Part shown: piece after piece, positions 23,034 through 33,869 of the stretch
Layout: each line of letters opens with the position of its first letter
How positions within the stretch are numbered: position 1 is the first letter of the stretch
Assembly: GCA_034401135.1 (NCBI GenBank)
Contig: JAWZSP010000002.1
Coordinates: 310,001-374,000, forward strand
Source of the DNA: Volutella citrinella
Lineage: Eukaryota; Ascomycota; Sordariomycetes; Hypocreales; Nectriaceae
Length of the DNA: 64,000 nucleotides
Direction: 5' to 3'
Made by a program: the position numbers and the translations under genes
Notes under the pieces: model-generated
Databases searched by the model: none
What the model saw: only the letters and a program-made list of their open reading frames with translations
What the model was told of the DNA's origin: nothing

Positions 23034-25272
23034 TCAAACAATGGTGACGGCCCACTCTTGAGCGTGCTGCCAGATCGTCTCCTTGTCAAAAGCGTGGAAG
23101 AAAATCCCCAAGCGTTCGTACAAGGCCTCGCCATTCGGCCCATCGTCGATTCTTGCCAGCAAAAGAGCCACAACCTCTGTCCTGGGGCTCGTCCAGATGC
23201 CTGAGAGGAGAAATGTTGCTGCGCGCAAAAGAATGACTGTGTCGAGTCGATGCCGGGAGTTTATGCCCTGGTTTCCGTCATAGAGAATCACGGGCTGGTC
23301 TTCCGGGTCCTCGCTGGTGTTGAGCATCACATAGCCGTGATGCAGAGCTCCTGAAGGGTGCTGCACTATCTGGTCGTGGGTTCGAGGGCGCCATCGCTTC
23401 TGTGGGCTGTCCCAGACCACACGCAAGACATCACCACTGACTGTGATCTGGCCGTCCCTGACAGAAGAGTAAATATTGGAAATGGATCGTGGCACGGCAG
23501 ATGCTGCAACAATCTTCAGCACAGGCTTGACCTCGTCACGTCCAGTGCGACGGTAGGTGTATTGGTCCTGGTGGCGAGGCACATATGTGATGGGACCAGT
23601 GATGCATGCCCAGGACCATGTTGGCGCATACTCGTGGTTGGTTGGGCCTTGTTCGAATCCCATGCGACGGATGGACTTGTCGTGGACGGATGACCGACTG
23701 ATCCAGAGCAGCGAGTACGGCAGGTCGTCTGACCAAAGACCTGCTAGGTACTCCGACTTTGTTCGCTCATGCATCAGCCCGGCGAGGCCTGAGATGGCTG
23801 GCAGACGGTCCTTGTCAAAGGTGATGCCCTTGACCGTGTACTGCTCAACCAGGCTTGGCCACGCGAGGATGAGATCCTTGGCTGATTTATCTGTAGGAGG
23901 CGCCGCCAGTAGTCGCCGAAACCCACCGATTGAAAACGGGGGCGAAGGACTAAGACGGCACTCGCACCTCTGCTGTGTTTGGCACGACCAGACCAGCTCC
24001 TCCTGGTAGAAGTGGATGGTGCGTGGTGATAAGGCACGCTCCTGCAGAACCCAGGCCCGTGTTGAGAGCTTGCTCATCGAGGTAGCCAGGCTCGAGTGAG
24101 GTGCGCTGCCAGGGTCGATAGGCCACAGTGCTCGTCTGCGCAATGCCTCCTCCGTCCAGCCGTTGTCGTTCGCTTGGGAGGCCGGCTTTGGCTCGTTCAG
24201 CCCTCTTAGTCTAGCAAATACCTGCACGGGTTCGCCACCTGTCCCGGTTGTGATCATTACCTTGGTCTGATGAGCAGCCTTCCTTGCCAAATGAGCACTG
24301 CTGGAGAATAATCCCTTGGAAGGGTCCGTGGCGCCGTCAGCAGAGAGAGTCACCGTTGCATTGCGGTAGACAAGCTTCATCTTGGCCGCTTCGGTAGTCC
24401 AATCATTTTCGTCATCCTGTACAATGCAGAGAGAATCTATCCTGTATTCCATCTTCTTAGTATTTGACCATGCAACATGAACTGCTTTGACGAGAGCCGA
24501 GACCTACCAAAGATATCGGATTCCCAGTGACCTCGTAATGTCCACGGCATGAGCAAAGGTCAGTGAGTCGGCATTGAAAGAGATTGCTGATTGGTGTGTC
24601 TTTAGATTACTCCTCGTTGTACTCAGTGGCCTTCCTCCGCCCCAGCAATGGCTCAAGGCAGCATAACTTGTTGACGTCTCTTGGCCATCGGTGATGTGGA
24701 GTGAGACACGAGGTGGTGCATTCTCCGCCAAGCCAACATCGATGAGCCTCGTTGGTAGCTTGGTCGAACCGGCATCCCGGGCGTGGCAGGAATCATGGCG
24801 TGTTTGGCAGTCTTCAAGCCAGTGTCGCATCAAACTCAGGGAGGCGGACGAGATTGAGCTTGACTGGACTCGCCGAGCTGGCCCAATATTGGTCCACCTT
24901 GTTGACTTTCCTGTGATCGTATGAGATTAGAGACGGAAACATCAAACAGTAACCGTTTGGGCTCGAATCCGTACCCTGTTCCGTGGAGAACTCGACCAGG
25001 CCGATGGCGTGTTCGGTGTCGTCTTCGGCCTTGGTGTAGAGATACACATAAAGAGCGCAATCCACCACGATGCGAAGAAGGACGGCTGTTTTTGGAACGG
25101 GAGAGTGACAGTAATAGAGCATGTACCAAAGAAGCGGCCCGCCAACAAGTGCACAGGCTTGGCATTTGCCTCGAATGCCAGCAAGAAGGGCTCGCGCGGA
25201 CAGATCCAGGTGGGCCAGACCCAAATCCTGGCAATGTGGACAGATAGGCCGATCCATTGTCGACAGCCGCAT
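23034..25272 (-). CDS. HET-domain (heterokaryon incompatibility) protein
   Basis: Exons 25272-24975, 24910-24508 and 24441-23034 close to 702 aa. The N-terminus has a CPHC pair and further cysteines typical of HET proteins. The HET domain begins with YAALSHCWGG (182-191), continues through AHAVDITRSLGIRYLW and IDSLCIVQDD (about 219-244), and includes the RAWVLQERALSPRTIHF block near 340-357. The splice joins rebuild the canonical YLWIDSLCI and RWTNIGPARRV stretches, supporting the model. HET proteins trigger programmed cell death when incompatible strains fuse, or act in related self/non-self responses. There is no NACHT/WD or HeLo domain in this model, so it is a HET-only type. Its partner, if any, is unknown. 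An in-frame Met at 25257 is an alternative start. Confidence 0.92.
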
Positions 25273-25580
25273 GTAGCGTGGTCAACTTTAGGCTTGTTTA
25301 TTCAACTCCATGATATCTGGCATGCATGAAAGATTAGGGTCGGGTTTATGGGGAGGAAATGGGAGGCTTACGAGGCCTCGTGCGGCTGAATGCTGAGACT
25401 AGGCTGCTTGGGCGGGGTAATTCCATTACTGGCCAAACACAGCCTTGGAGACAGCCTTGTAGCACCGAGACGCATGGGTTTCGGCACGATGAACCGAGCA
25501 TGCTCTGCCATTACCGCGTAATCTCCCACCAAAGAACATCATCCTCTGTCACCTGAATCCAACCGGTCCCGTTGGTCACG

Positions 25581-26405
25581 ATGGCCTCCAGCAGCATGGA
25601 CGCCAGCGAGGTCCAAGGCGCGAAGTATGTCTTCACAGAGCAGACAGAGAACAGGAGCTGGATGTTCGACGGCGAAATTGACACTGCGGACTGGACAGAC
25701 GAGTACAGAAAAGCCCTCGTCAAACACCACTCAAATTTCGGGCAGCGCGGCCAGACACCTCATCAACGCGTCAAGCCGCACCAGTGGCGACACACACCTG
25801 GCTTCCTCCGGCCGATTGAGACGCCGTGGCATGTCTCACTGACGCCTGAGCAGCTACCTCTGCTGCTTCTCGGCTACCTACCCCTGTCGAACCGCACCTG
25901 GAACGACCAACTTACGATAAGGCCCGGCGATAAAGTTATGGTCAACATCATCCTATCATCGACCAAGACATCGCCAGAAGAGCAGGCAGCCAACGAGGAC
26001 AAATGGTTCATATACTCCGATGGGCCAGATGGATCGGGAGAGGTGCGTCTGCACCTGCACCACAGCTGGAGCGGCAGACAGGTCGCAGAATTGAGGATCG
26101 ATGCCGGTTTCGACGGGTACGGCAGGGCAGGAACCGGCGCAAGCATCACCCGCATCACCTGGGAATCAACGCCGGACCAAGTCCTCCTCGAGCCAACCAT
26201 TGATATGTGCATAGCGATTGTAAGGAAAGCTATCAGCTGGGTTCTTAACGTTGAGCTAGGCCCGACGATCGGAGAGACTGGGAATCAGGAGGAGCAGAAA
26301 CGCCTGGCGTCGACCTGGGCAGAGCCAACAATGTTGAAGCTGCGAGCTGCAGTTGAAGAGTTGAAGCTCCCAAAGCAGCCCGGCATGGTCCATCGCACAA
26401 TGTAA
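25581..26405 (+). CDS. Unrecognised protein, 274 aa
   Basis: Intronless frame from ATG 25581. The protein is acidic/polar without signal peptide or membrane segment. It has a Trp/Pro-rich first half (PHQWRHTPGF, IETPWHVSL, NRTWNDQL), a DKWFIYSDG stretch (about 137-145), a HHSWSG stretch shortly after, and a GRAGTGASITRITW segment before a helical C-terminus. The KWFIY...H-SW-G spacing recalls a motif I have seen in uncharacterised bacterial proteins (KWFIYYEDG...HRSWTG), but I cannot verify this. It is divergent from the HET gene (308 nt between starts) and convergent with the rhamnosidase (stops 49 nt apart). Function unknown. Confidence 0.72.
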   Translation: MASSSMDASEVQGAKYVFTEQTENRSWMFDGEIDTADWTDEYRKALVKHHSNFGQRGQTPHQRVKPHQWRHTPGFLRPIETPWHVSLTPEQLPLLLLGYLPLSNRTWNDQLTIRPGDKVMVNIILSSTKTSPEEQAANEDKWFIYSDGPDGSGEVRLHLHHSWSGRQVAELRIDAGFDGYGRAGTGASITRITWESTPDQVLLEPTIDMCIAIVRKAISWVLNVELGPTIGETGNQEEQKRLASTWAEPTMLKLRAAVEELKLPKQPGMVHRTM

Positions 26406-26454
26406 GGAGGATGGGGGATATATAAATACTTGACTTTATAACCTAGTCTTAGTC

Positions 26455-28455
26455 TTAGAGGGCGCATCTCTCGCCACGCACCTTGAAGCTCTTTCCTCCG
26501 CTAACTTCCCCTCCCCGCCATTTCTTTCCATCAACCTTTACACCTTCGCAAAAGGAAATATCAATAATCCCCTTCGTGCCCTTTGGCGTCCAAACCTCTA
26601 CCTCCAAAACGTAGTCTTTCTTCTTGCCCTTCAGCTCAACCGTGGCGCCGTACTTGCCACCGGTCTTGCTGCTCCATTCAGCTCTCACTTTCTTCAAATC
26701 CGCTAGAGCTGGCCTAAATACCCACTTCCTCCATCCCGTAATCTCTAGTCCTACAACTTTGTAGCTGAGCGCCTGTGTCGGGCCTGTTGACCAGCTGTGT
26801 GAGAGTGATGTGTACGCTGCGTCAAAGTTGTATCCCCGCCTGGAGCGGTAGTATAGGGATCCATTCGCGCTCATTCCCTCGATTAGAGTCGTGCCCGTCA
26901 TCAGTGGCGAGTCTAGCATATATCCCCAGGTTCGTCTGATGAGCTGCAGCGCACGGTCAGCATGCCCAGCAACGAAGTGGGCGATGACCTCGACACTTGA
27001 AATGAATGGCGAGATGGTATCGGGGAGCTCGGGGGTGACGGGACCGATCTCGTTCCAGTTCCTGACAAGTGCTTCAGACAGGGCGGAAGCTTGAGAGGCC
27101 GAGAGAGTAAGGTTGTATGCTAGTGCAAGAGCATTTCCATCCTGTGGGAACAGCTGCGAGCCTGCAGTCGTTTCATTATCGCGGAACAGCGAAGCAGACT
27201 CGTCCCAGAGCACAGAGTTGTATGCCGCCTTGAGCTTTGATGCCGCTGCAAACCAGGCATCTGCCTGGGCCTTGCGCCCATTCCCATCAGTAGCAGTATC
27301 TTTGGCAAGTGATGCCAGTGCGAAAAGGGCATGATAGTTGAGGGCATTCAAAGCACTGTTAAAACCACCACCGCCGAGCCTCGCCCAGTCATTCGTCTCG
27401 ACCTGCTTGGCGAGTCCCACGTCATTACTGACGGCTTTGAAGGTGTATCCGAGTCCAGCGGCGATCTTGTTCCATCTGGAGTCAACCCAGGCTGCGTCTC
27501 CGGAAAAGATTGCGTAGTTGAAGCATGCGATGAGCGTCCAGGCGTGGTACGTGTCGCTCCTTGCGCCACGCCGCCAAGAGCCCGTGGTCGGCCCTGCAAA
27601 CGGCAACATCCCATCCGTCTCATTCTGATACATGAACATGGTTTCCAACGCATAATATAGCGCCTCGAGTCCGACATCGCCAAGACCAAGATACGCAGTT
27701 GTCCCCGCAATCGCGAGATCTCCAGGCCAGACTGCACGGTCGCGTTTGGCTCCATCAACGATGACGGGACCATCAGCACCCAAGGTGGAATTGTACGCCC
27801 AACCATCCTTGACTTGTGGCAGCCAACGACTCGTGTTTGGGGGCGCAATATTGGTCTGCGCAGTCAGGACCCCGGCATACCAGGCCCGAACGAGCAGCTC
27901 GTCGTCTTCCGTGTAGAAATGGCCCGCGTATTTGCTCGGATCTTTCTGGGATGGCGAATACCCCAGCTCGCAAACAATTTTTGAGATGGTCACCGGCTGG
28001 AACGCGTGGATGGTGACGAACCGGAATCCCCCACGGAATCTCTCCGTCGGCATGGTGTAGTCATTTGAACCTAGAGAGGCGGTCACATTTAGTGCCTTGT
28101 CGTAGTCCTGGGATGCAATGGCGCCTGTATCATCCGAGATGGCACGCACAAACGACGGAGACTCGGCGAAGGCCAGGGAAAAGTGCGGCTCCTCACGAGA
28201 ACTTGTCTCGGTTCGCATGGATAAGAGACCACCGACATAACCAAAGTCAAGTGAGACTTGGCTGTTGGCTCCAAGAGTCAAGACGAAGCTTCCGTCCTTT
28301 CCAGTCCTGACACGAGCGTCCCCAGATGTGGCGTGGACCTTCTTGGGAGATACCCGTCGCGACGACGGGCTATTGATGTAAGCCTCCCATGGTCGGGCCA
28401 GACCATAGGCAGGGTTGAGAGAGCAGAGCAAAACAGCCCAGCTGAGGCGGACCAT
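26455..28455 (-). CDS. Secreted alpha-L-rhamnosidase (GH78-like)
   Basis: Intronless, 666 aa from the Met at 28455, which starts a signal peptide (about 1-20); an in-frame upstream codon at 28506 would bury it. The GH78 core carries DGAKRDR (234-240) followed by WPGD (243-246), the segment holding catalytic acid residues in this family. The (alpha/alpha)6-barrel blocks YHAWTL, GTTLIEGMSANG and SLSHSWSTGPTQALSYKVVGL are also present. It is shorter than classical bacterial GH78 enzymes, lacking several N-terminal beta domains, as in many small ascomycete members. The enzyme would release terminal L-rhamnose from glycosides or polysaccharides outside the cell. It shares a 596-nt promoter region with the divergent BNR-type gene, which suggests joint use on one substrate. 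Confidence 0.88.
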   Translation of the reverse strand: MVRLSWAVLLCSLNPAYGLARPWEAYINSPSSRRVSPKKVHATSGDARVRTGKDGSFVLTLGANSQVSLDFGYVGGLLSMRTETSSREEPHFSLAFAESPSFVRAISDDTGAIASQDYDKALNVTASLGSNDYTMPTERFRGGFRFVTIHAFQPVTISKIVCELGYSPSQKDPSKYAGHFYTEDDELLVRAWYAGVLTAQTNIAPPNTSRWLPQVKDGWAYNSTLGADGPVIVDGAKRDRAVWPGDLAIAGTTAYLGLGDVGLEALYYALETMFMYQNETDGMLPFAGPTTGSWRRGARSDTYHAWTLIACFNYAIFSGDAAWVDSRWNKIAAGLGYTFKAVSNDVGLAKQVETNDWARLGGGGFNSALNALNYHALFALASLAKDTATDGNGRKAQADAWFAAASKLKAAYNSVLWDESASLFRDNETTAGSQLFPQDGNALALAYNLTLSASQASALSEALVRNWNEIGPVTPELPDTISPFISSVEVIAHFVAGHADRALQLIRRTWGYMLDSPLMTGTTLIEGMSANGSLYYRSRRGYNFDAAYTSLSHSWSTGPTQALSYKVVGLEITGWRKWVFRPALADLKKVRAEWSSKTGGKYGATVELKGKKKDYVLEVEVWTPKGTKGIIDISFCEGVKVDGKKWRGGEVSGGKSFKVRGERCAL

Positions 28456-29051
28456 GTCGTATAGTTTCGCTATGTGCGTCCTTGAAATGTTATCGGGAGA
28501 CAGCAAACATCTTCACGTCCCGTGCGTTGCCTAAAACCCGCAGAACCAGAAAATGGACAGTTACCGCCATCGGTACAACAACCACCGAGAACGAACGATT
28601 ATGTGAAATTAGCCGTATTCACCCAAAGTTCCGGAGGGGTTGTCGGCGAAGATCATGGCGAAGCAGAAGCTAGCGTGAGGAGACAGCCAAGGAATGCAGC
28701 AGTAGTAAACATTTGTCAAGGTTAAATCTCGAGGCCAATTCCTACTGGTTGAGGGCGACACGGATATGCATCGGAAGGTGGACGTCGAGGCCGGATAATA
28801 TGCCCTTGCAAGGCCAAGCGGCGGCATGCACCAAAGCATTTCCATCAATCATCAGCGGTCTATCAACTACCTATTTAGGAAGCCAGCGGTCGGCCGACGA
28901 CGAGCCCGAGGTCGATATTCGTGGGCTGTAAAACCGAACGGCTGACAAGACAACTGGCAAAATGCCTTCATACAAATAGCCGGCATGGCGCAATCGGAAA
29001 TTAGCAGGCCAACGTTTGTAAACCTTCCATGGCCTACCATTACACCCCAAC
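28456..29051. promoter_or_regulatory. Shared promoter region of the rhamnosidase and BNR-type genes
   Basis: A 596-nt gap lies between two divergent start codons and carries both promoters. I see no strong TATA box and no extra gene. Joint control by a sugar-responsive regulator is an inference from the arrangement. Confidence 0.45.
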
Positions 29052-30341
29052 ATGGTTTCTGCGCTATGGGCAACACTGCTAGCTGCGTGCGTCACAGCCA
29101 GTGCACCAAAGGATGAGCCACCCAAACCTGGGGACTACTGGCAGGTCTCTCCGCCGATCAACTATTCCGATCCCATATATGCTGGTTGGCCACAATTGGA
29201 TGTGGAAGCGGAAGTAATGATCTATGAAGGCACAAAGGTTGGGAGGACCTATGCCCATCATCCAGAGCTATACTATGACGGCAAGCGTGTCTACTTGCAG
29301 TATTCGAGCGCTCCGATTGACGAAGACTCCATCGGCCAAGAATCCTGGCTAACGACCTCTACGGATGGCGGCTACACCTGGAGCAAGAGCGTATCCATTC
29401 TGCCCGAAGCCCTTCTGCCCAACCAGACAAACGCTGCCAACTATACCTACTGGTGCGATAACCTGATCTGGCAGAGGGCAGTCCATCCGATATCATGGGT
29501 ACCCATCGGAAACACGCTGTACGCCGTCTCGCAAACTACGCTGCGATACTGCTGGGCCGGGAACAAGAAAGGGACCAAGGCTGCTGGCCGAATTGCCCGA
29601 GTCATTGACAAGAAAGGCCGACCGGTCGGAGATCCATGCTGGACCGACCAAAACGAATGGACTAAAGAGGTTCGCTACAATGAAACCATCTACGGAAAAT
29701 ACGGCATGAAGTACTGCAAGCATGCCAAGGAGATTGAAGCGTATCTCAAGGAGCCTGAAAAGACACCGGCCTGGGGAACATGGCTGTACCAGACGAAGTT
29801 GTTCGCAGCGGATGACACACACGACATGCAGGAGCCGACACACGCCGTATGGTTTGGGAGCAAAAAGAAGGGACACTGGGAGCGCTTCTGGCGCGACATT
29901 TCGGGGTCCAGCCTGATCAGTACAGCCGTCTGGGTTGAGCACACGGACGACCGTCAAGGAAAGGACTGGTATCCTCAGGTCGAACAACAATACGGAAACC
30001 AAATCTTCCAGACAAACATACCCTGCGTCGGGAGCAAGCAGCACCTCGGCGTGCTGCCCAACGACGACAGATACATGGTGCACAATCCACGGAACAACAC
30101 GGAGAGACTGCGCCAGCCGTTGACGATTGCCACGTCGAGGGGATCGAACAGGGCGTACACGGGAATCGGCGTGCTGCGCACAAACGCGAGCACGGTGATT
30201 GCGCCCGATACGAGGGGCATCAAGCGACAGATGTTTAGCTACCCGACTGCGATCATGGTGAAGGGGAAGCTGGTGGTGTCGTATAGCGAGAACAAGGAGA
30301 ACATCTGGGTCAGTGTCGTCGACCCAGCGAAGCTGCTGTAG
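29052..30341 (+). CDS. Secreted BNR/sialidase-like beta-propeller protein, possible rhamnose-glucuronate lyase
   Basis: Intronless, 429 aa, with a signal peptide of about 17 residues. An Asp-box S-T-D-G-G-Y-T-W lies at 103-110, and repeated beta-strand-like motifs with Trp and His pairs (YAHHPELYYDG near 67-77) suggest a six- or seven-bladed propeller. Other family-like stretches are TLRYCWAG, HDMQEPTHAVWFG and FSYPTAIMVKGKLVVSYSENKE. Known relatives include BNR-containing exo-sialidases and the fungal L-rhamnose-alpha-1,4-D-glucuronate lyase family (PL42 in my recollection). Its pairing with a secreted rhamnosidase favours a rhamnose-linked substrate over sialic acid. Catalytic residues cannot be assigned by eye. 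Confidence 0.8.
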   Translation: MVSALWATLLAACVTASAPKDEPPKPGDYWQVSPPINYSDPIYAGWPQLDVEAEVMIYEGTKVGRTYAHHPELYYDGKRVYLQYSSAPIDEDSIGQESWLTTSTDGGYTWSKSVSILPEALLPNQTNAANYTYWCDNLIWQRAVHPISWVPIGNTLYAVSQTTLRYCWAGNKKGTKAAGRIARVIDKKGRPVGDPCWTDQNEWTKEVRYNETIYGKYGMKYCKHAKEIEAYLKEPEKTPAWGTWLYQTKLFAADDTHDMQEPTHAVWFGSKKKGHWERFWRDISGSSLISTAVWVEHTDDRQGKDWYPQVEQQYGNQIFQTNIPCVGSKQHLGVLPNDDRYMVHNPRNNTERLRQPLTIATSRGSNRAYTGIGVLRTNASTVIAPDTRGIKRQMFSYPTAIMVKGKLVVSYSENKENIWVSVVDPAKLL

Positions 30342-30987
30342 TGGGGATGAGATGGAATGGCACAATCTCTAGCTTTTACGTCGGAAACGAAGAATTCCCA
30401 AGTGCCTGGTATCTATTCATGGCGTGCCATTCCAGTGATTGATCAGAATCTCAGCCCTGAGAAAACTCATAGCCTATTCATCGCATATCTCGGCCCACGT
30501 GGACGCCTCGCTTCTAGACCATGCCAAAGCCTCGTAGCGCCAGCCTTATAGCCCTTATTTGCATGGCTGTCGGCGCTGGAGCGCGGGTAGATATGTGGCG
30601 TCGAAGGCCATGTGGGGGACTGGAGCCGGTGCGGCGGTGCCGACGGTTAGGTTGCCCGTCAGGGCCAAGGGCTCGCTTGGCTTGATCATGAGAGCCTTCC
30701 ATAGGTCGTATTTCGCCCACATTCCGAACCTACGGAATGCATTGGCAATGTATAATATAGAGCCAAAACCGATGGAGGACCCTTATTGGCACATTAGTCG
30801 AGGCCTTAGAGACGGGCCTTCAATGCAGCGGCCGACACTTGGACATTATATGCGAGCCAGCAAACACAATGGTCAGCAGGGCTCCATGCCGTTTCCTTTC
30901 ATACATTACGCGTGCCATTAATAGCATTCCCCCCTCCCGATCGACAGACTGATTGCAAATCATTCCCGTACGGATTTTTCAGTCACC
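30342..30987. other. Intergenic, tyrosinase promoter
   Basis: 646 nt without a supported gene. The frames present (for example 30559-30921) lack domain character. Confidence 0.5.
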
Positions 30988-32517
30988 ATGCGTCTATCTT
31001 TCGTTCTAGCTGTCGCCTTGGGCGGTTCGGCATACGCCAGCTGTCGAGATCCCATCGTCAGAAAGGAATGGTAATTGTGTATCCAAAGCCGCTACCAACC
31101 CTAGACCCCCATCGCTGACTACTCTTCCAGGCGTCATCTCTCCTTTCAGGAGCGACAGGCGTACATCGGGGCTGTCAAGTGTCTGCAGAAGCAGCCCGCA
31201 AGGTCCAAATGCATATACGCCGGCGTTCGCTCCCGCTTTGACGACTACCAGGCGGAGCACATTACGCAGACTGGCGTCATTCACTATGTGGTGAGTAATC
31301 GGAGTGTCCATCCAATATGTCGCAGCAATTCCATACTAAATAGATTCAGGGCCACTTCCAACCGTACGTCTCAAGGATTCCTGTGAAACGTTGCATCTCA
31401 CATAGCCAATAGATGGCACCGAATGTTCTTAGCTCAGTATGAAGCCGACCTCCGAACGCTGTGCAACTACACGGGGGCACAACCGTACGTATAGTCTTTA
31501 ATATTATGACCTTGTCTCAAATACTGACACCCTCTGCAGGTACTGGGGTATGGAAGCTGTCCCCCCTCGTCATCGCTTGCCTAACATTTTCTGCTTGCGG
31601 TAGACTGGACCAAAGACACAACATCCGTCGAAGCTCTACTGAGATCTCCCGTCCTTGACCAAGAAGTTGGATTCGGTGGTATGTCACACAATCTTTTCGT
31701 CATGACAGAGATTGACCAGTCATAGGAAACGGCCCATTCGTCGATTCGTCCAACGACACGACTGTCCGCCTTCGGGTTCCCGGCAAGACTGGCGGCGGTA
31801 AGATTTGATGCAAATACGCCCATGCAAGCTAGATTTCTGATGTTCGGTCAGGCTGTGTCAAGGATGGCCCCTTCACGGATATGGTTGTCGCAATGAAGGG
31901 CAACACCACTGCACCTTCGCCTCACTGCCTCAGGCGAGACCTGGCACCCGAGGTGGCCATGTCCAAGTTGAATCAGAGCATGGTTGACTACACAATGTCT
32001 GCTCCCGACTTCTACGAGTTCGACATTCGCGTCCAGGGCCACGTTGATCTCGATAAACTGACGTACCACGGCGGTGGTCATATCGGCCTGGGGGGCGAGC
32101 TTGGCGATGTGTGTTGCAATTATGGACTGCCCCTGCGAACAAAGACATCTTAACTTACTTGTGACAGATTGCCGATTTCTATTCCAGCCCGGGCGATCCC
32201 CTCTTCTTCCTCCACCACACCAACATGGACAGGCTCTGGTACGAGTGGCAGCAAAAGGGTACGCATAGCAATTGTTGTCGAGCGGGTGAACCAATGCTAA
32301 CAATCCCTTAGACTGGAACAAGCGCAAGGACGACATTGGAGGCCCTGATACTGCTTTCGCGTATCCCTACGACTTCACCAGCAAAAATCCTGCTTACAAG
32401 AACGTGACCCTGGCCTACGAGATGGAGTTCCACAGGTTGGTTCCCCATGTCCACTCGATTGCCATTCGGGAGGTTATGGATCCCCAGAGCGGAAGGCTGT
32501 GCTACAAGTACGAGTAG
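30988..32517 (+). CDS. Secreted tyrosinase (type-3 copper oxidase)
   Basis: Ten exons (30988-31070, 31131-31290, 31350-31363, 31413-31484, 31540-31547, 31604-31678, 31726-31797, 31852-32108, 32168-32258, 32312-32517) close to 345 aa. Residues 1-17 form a signal peptide. The CuA site has its His ligands in QAEH, VIHYVGHF and PWHRMFLAQYE. The CuB site has YHGGGH and FFLHHTNMDRLW, the strongly conserved Phe-x-x-His-His-x3-Asp-x2-Trp block. Exons 3 and 5 are only 14 and 8 nt, but both are required to rebuild the PWHR and PYWDWT motifs. The enzyme oxidises monophenols or diphenols to quinones. It lacks the large C-terminal extension of classical latent tyrosinases, as do other short secreted fungal forms. 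Confidence 0.93.
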
Positions 32518-33869
32518 TTTTGTGGGGTGGGAGTAATCGGATTGGCCGTGTCGAGAGGGGCCCTGACGTGACGGCGAGCCATGACATCGCTGAGATCGGG
32601 AATGGGTTGCCTAGTAGCAGTAGTGGCAGAAGCACCACCTTTGCTACTTCAGCGCATAATTTGTTAATAATTCGAGGAGTTGTGTCGCCATTCTCAATCG
32701 CCCGTTCGTGGGTTTTTGCAAATCCGCTGGCGTTGGACGTCGGGTCTCGAATTGACCGTCGTGACGATGGTGGAACTGTCAGAGCGAGAGTTAAGATGTT
32801 CCACGCAGGGTCAATCTTGTCGGCCACATGTGGAAACTCGTGAACAAAATCCGCAGTGTTTACTGGAGATGGAGAAGCGCGGCGGCAGGGCCAGACAGAA
32901 CCAGTGCGGTCGCCAAAAACTGGATTCGGAAGCTTCGGCGACCAAAGCTGACTTGGCGGCGGCAATGCCCAATTAGGTACCGATGATGCCAGCATGCAAC
33001 CTGGCTGCCGGGTGGTTCGCAGGTGTCTCCTCGGCAGCGAGGCCTTGCATAGTGGTTCGTGTCCAGGATCGGGAGTGAGAATCGGGCTGATGGGTGTCAG
33101 CGATGGGTATCGTCCCGCGGCTCCAGCAATTGCGCAATCGGCGTCCAAATCTGCGTCCGTGTCGCGCGCATCGTGGATGTTCAATCTCAGAACACTGCGT
33201 CCGCTATGTCGCCTAGCCCACAACTGTCGTATGGTGGGATACAATGGCTGGCCCAATTCATCGCAGAACATCATCTCTTTGTAAGCCTGCACATATCCCG
33301 TCCCAATCGGGCGGTTGCATCGTAAACGGGAGGCATTCTGTCAGTGGTGGTGGACGCAGAGGTCGCGTGCCACGGCATTGCAGCACGGCAGCTGGCTTCA
33401 TATAATGCGCCAGAACCCCCCCAGGCTTGCCGAAGAGAAGAGCCGATGGAGCCTCTTGGAGGATCAGCATCGCCATCATTGGCTGGGGACCCAAGCCCGG
33501 GTACTTCCCGTTAGCACGCCGCGGGGGAATCGAGATCATCTGGCTTGTGATGCAGCGCATTTGTGGGGATGCGTTGCGGGGCTCCGCGGCCTGTGACGCT
33601 GCAGCCTATCGCAGTGCAGAATCTAAGCTACCGGCCGGTTCTGTTTGGTAAAAAGGCTGAAATGACTGGCTCGGAGGTTCGGCGTGCGGGGGGAGCGCAG
33701 CGAAAGAATAAATCCACCAACTCCCGCGCGGCCATGACGCGCCAATGCTCGAGCTGTTCATGTGAAATGCCAAACAACTAGCGGCTCGCATCGCTTCAAT
33801 TCATCGTCAACAAGCCCTTTTACCCCATTTCTTACTCCCATCGGTTGGCCCCAAGAGCGACAAGCAACC
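32518..33869. other. Intergenic, promoter of the P450 gene
   Basis: About 1.35 kb. A 272-residue minus-strand frame at 32474-33292 is Arg/Pro/Ser-rich, overlaps the tyrosinase end and is crossed by other frames, so it is rejected. No RNA gene or repeat was seen. Confidence 0.55.

Noticed and set aside
29493..30365. 290-residue minus-strand frame
   Set aside because: Antisense shadow of the BNR-type gene, whose plus-strand frame has a signal peptide, an Asp-box and domain-like sequence.
32474..33292. 272-residue minus-strand frame
   Set aside because: Arg/Pro/Ser-rich, overlaps the tyrosinase end and has no domain or start context.
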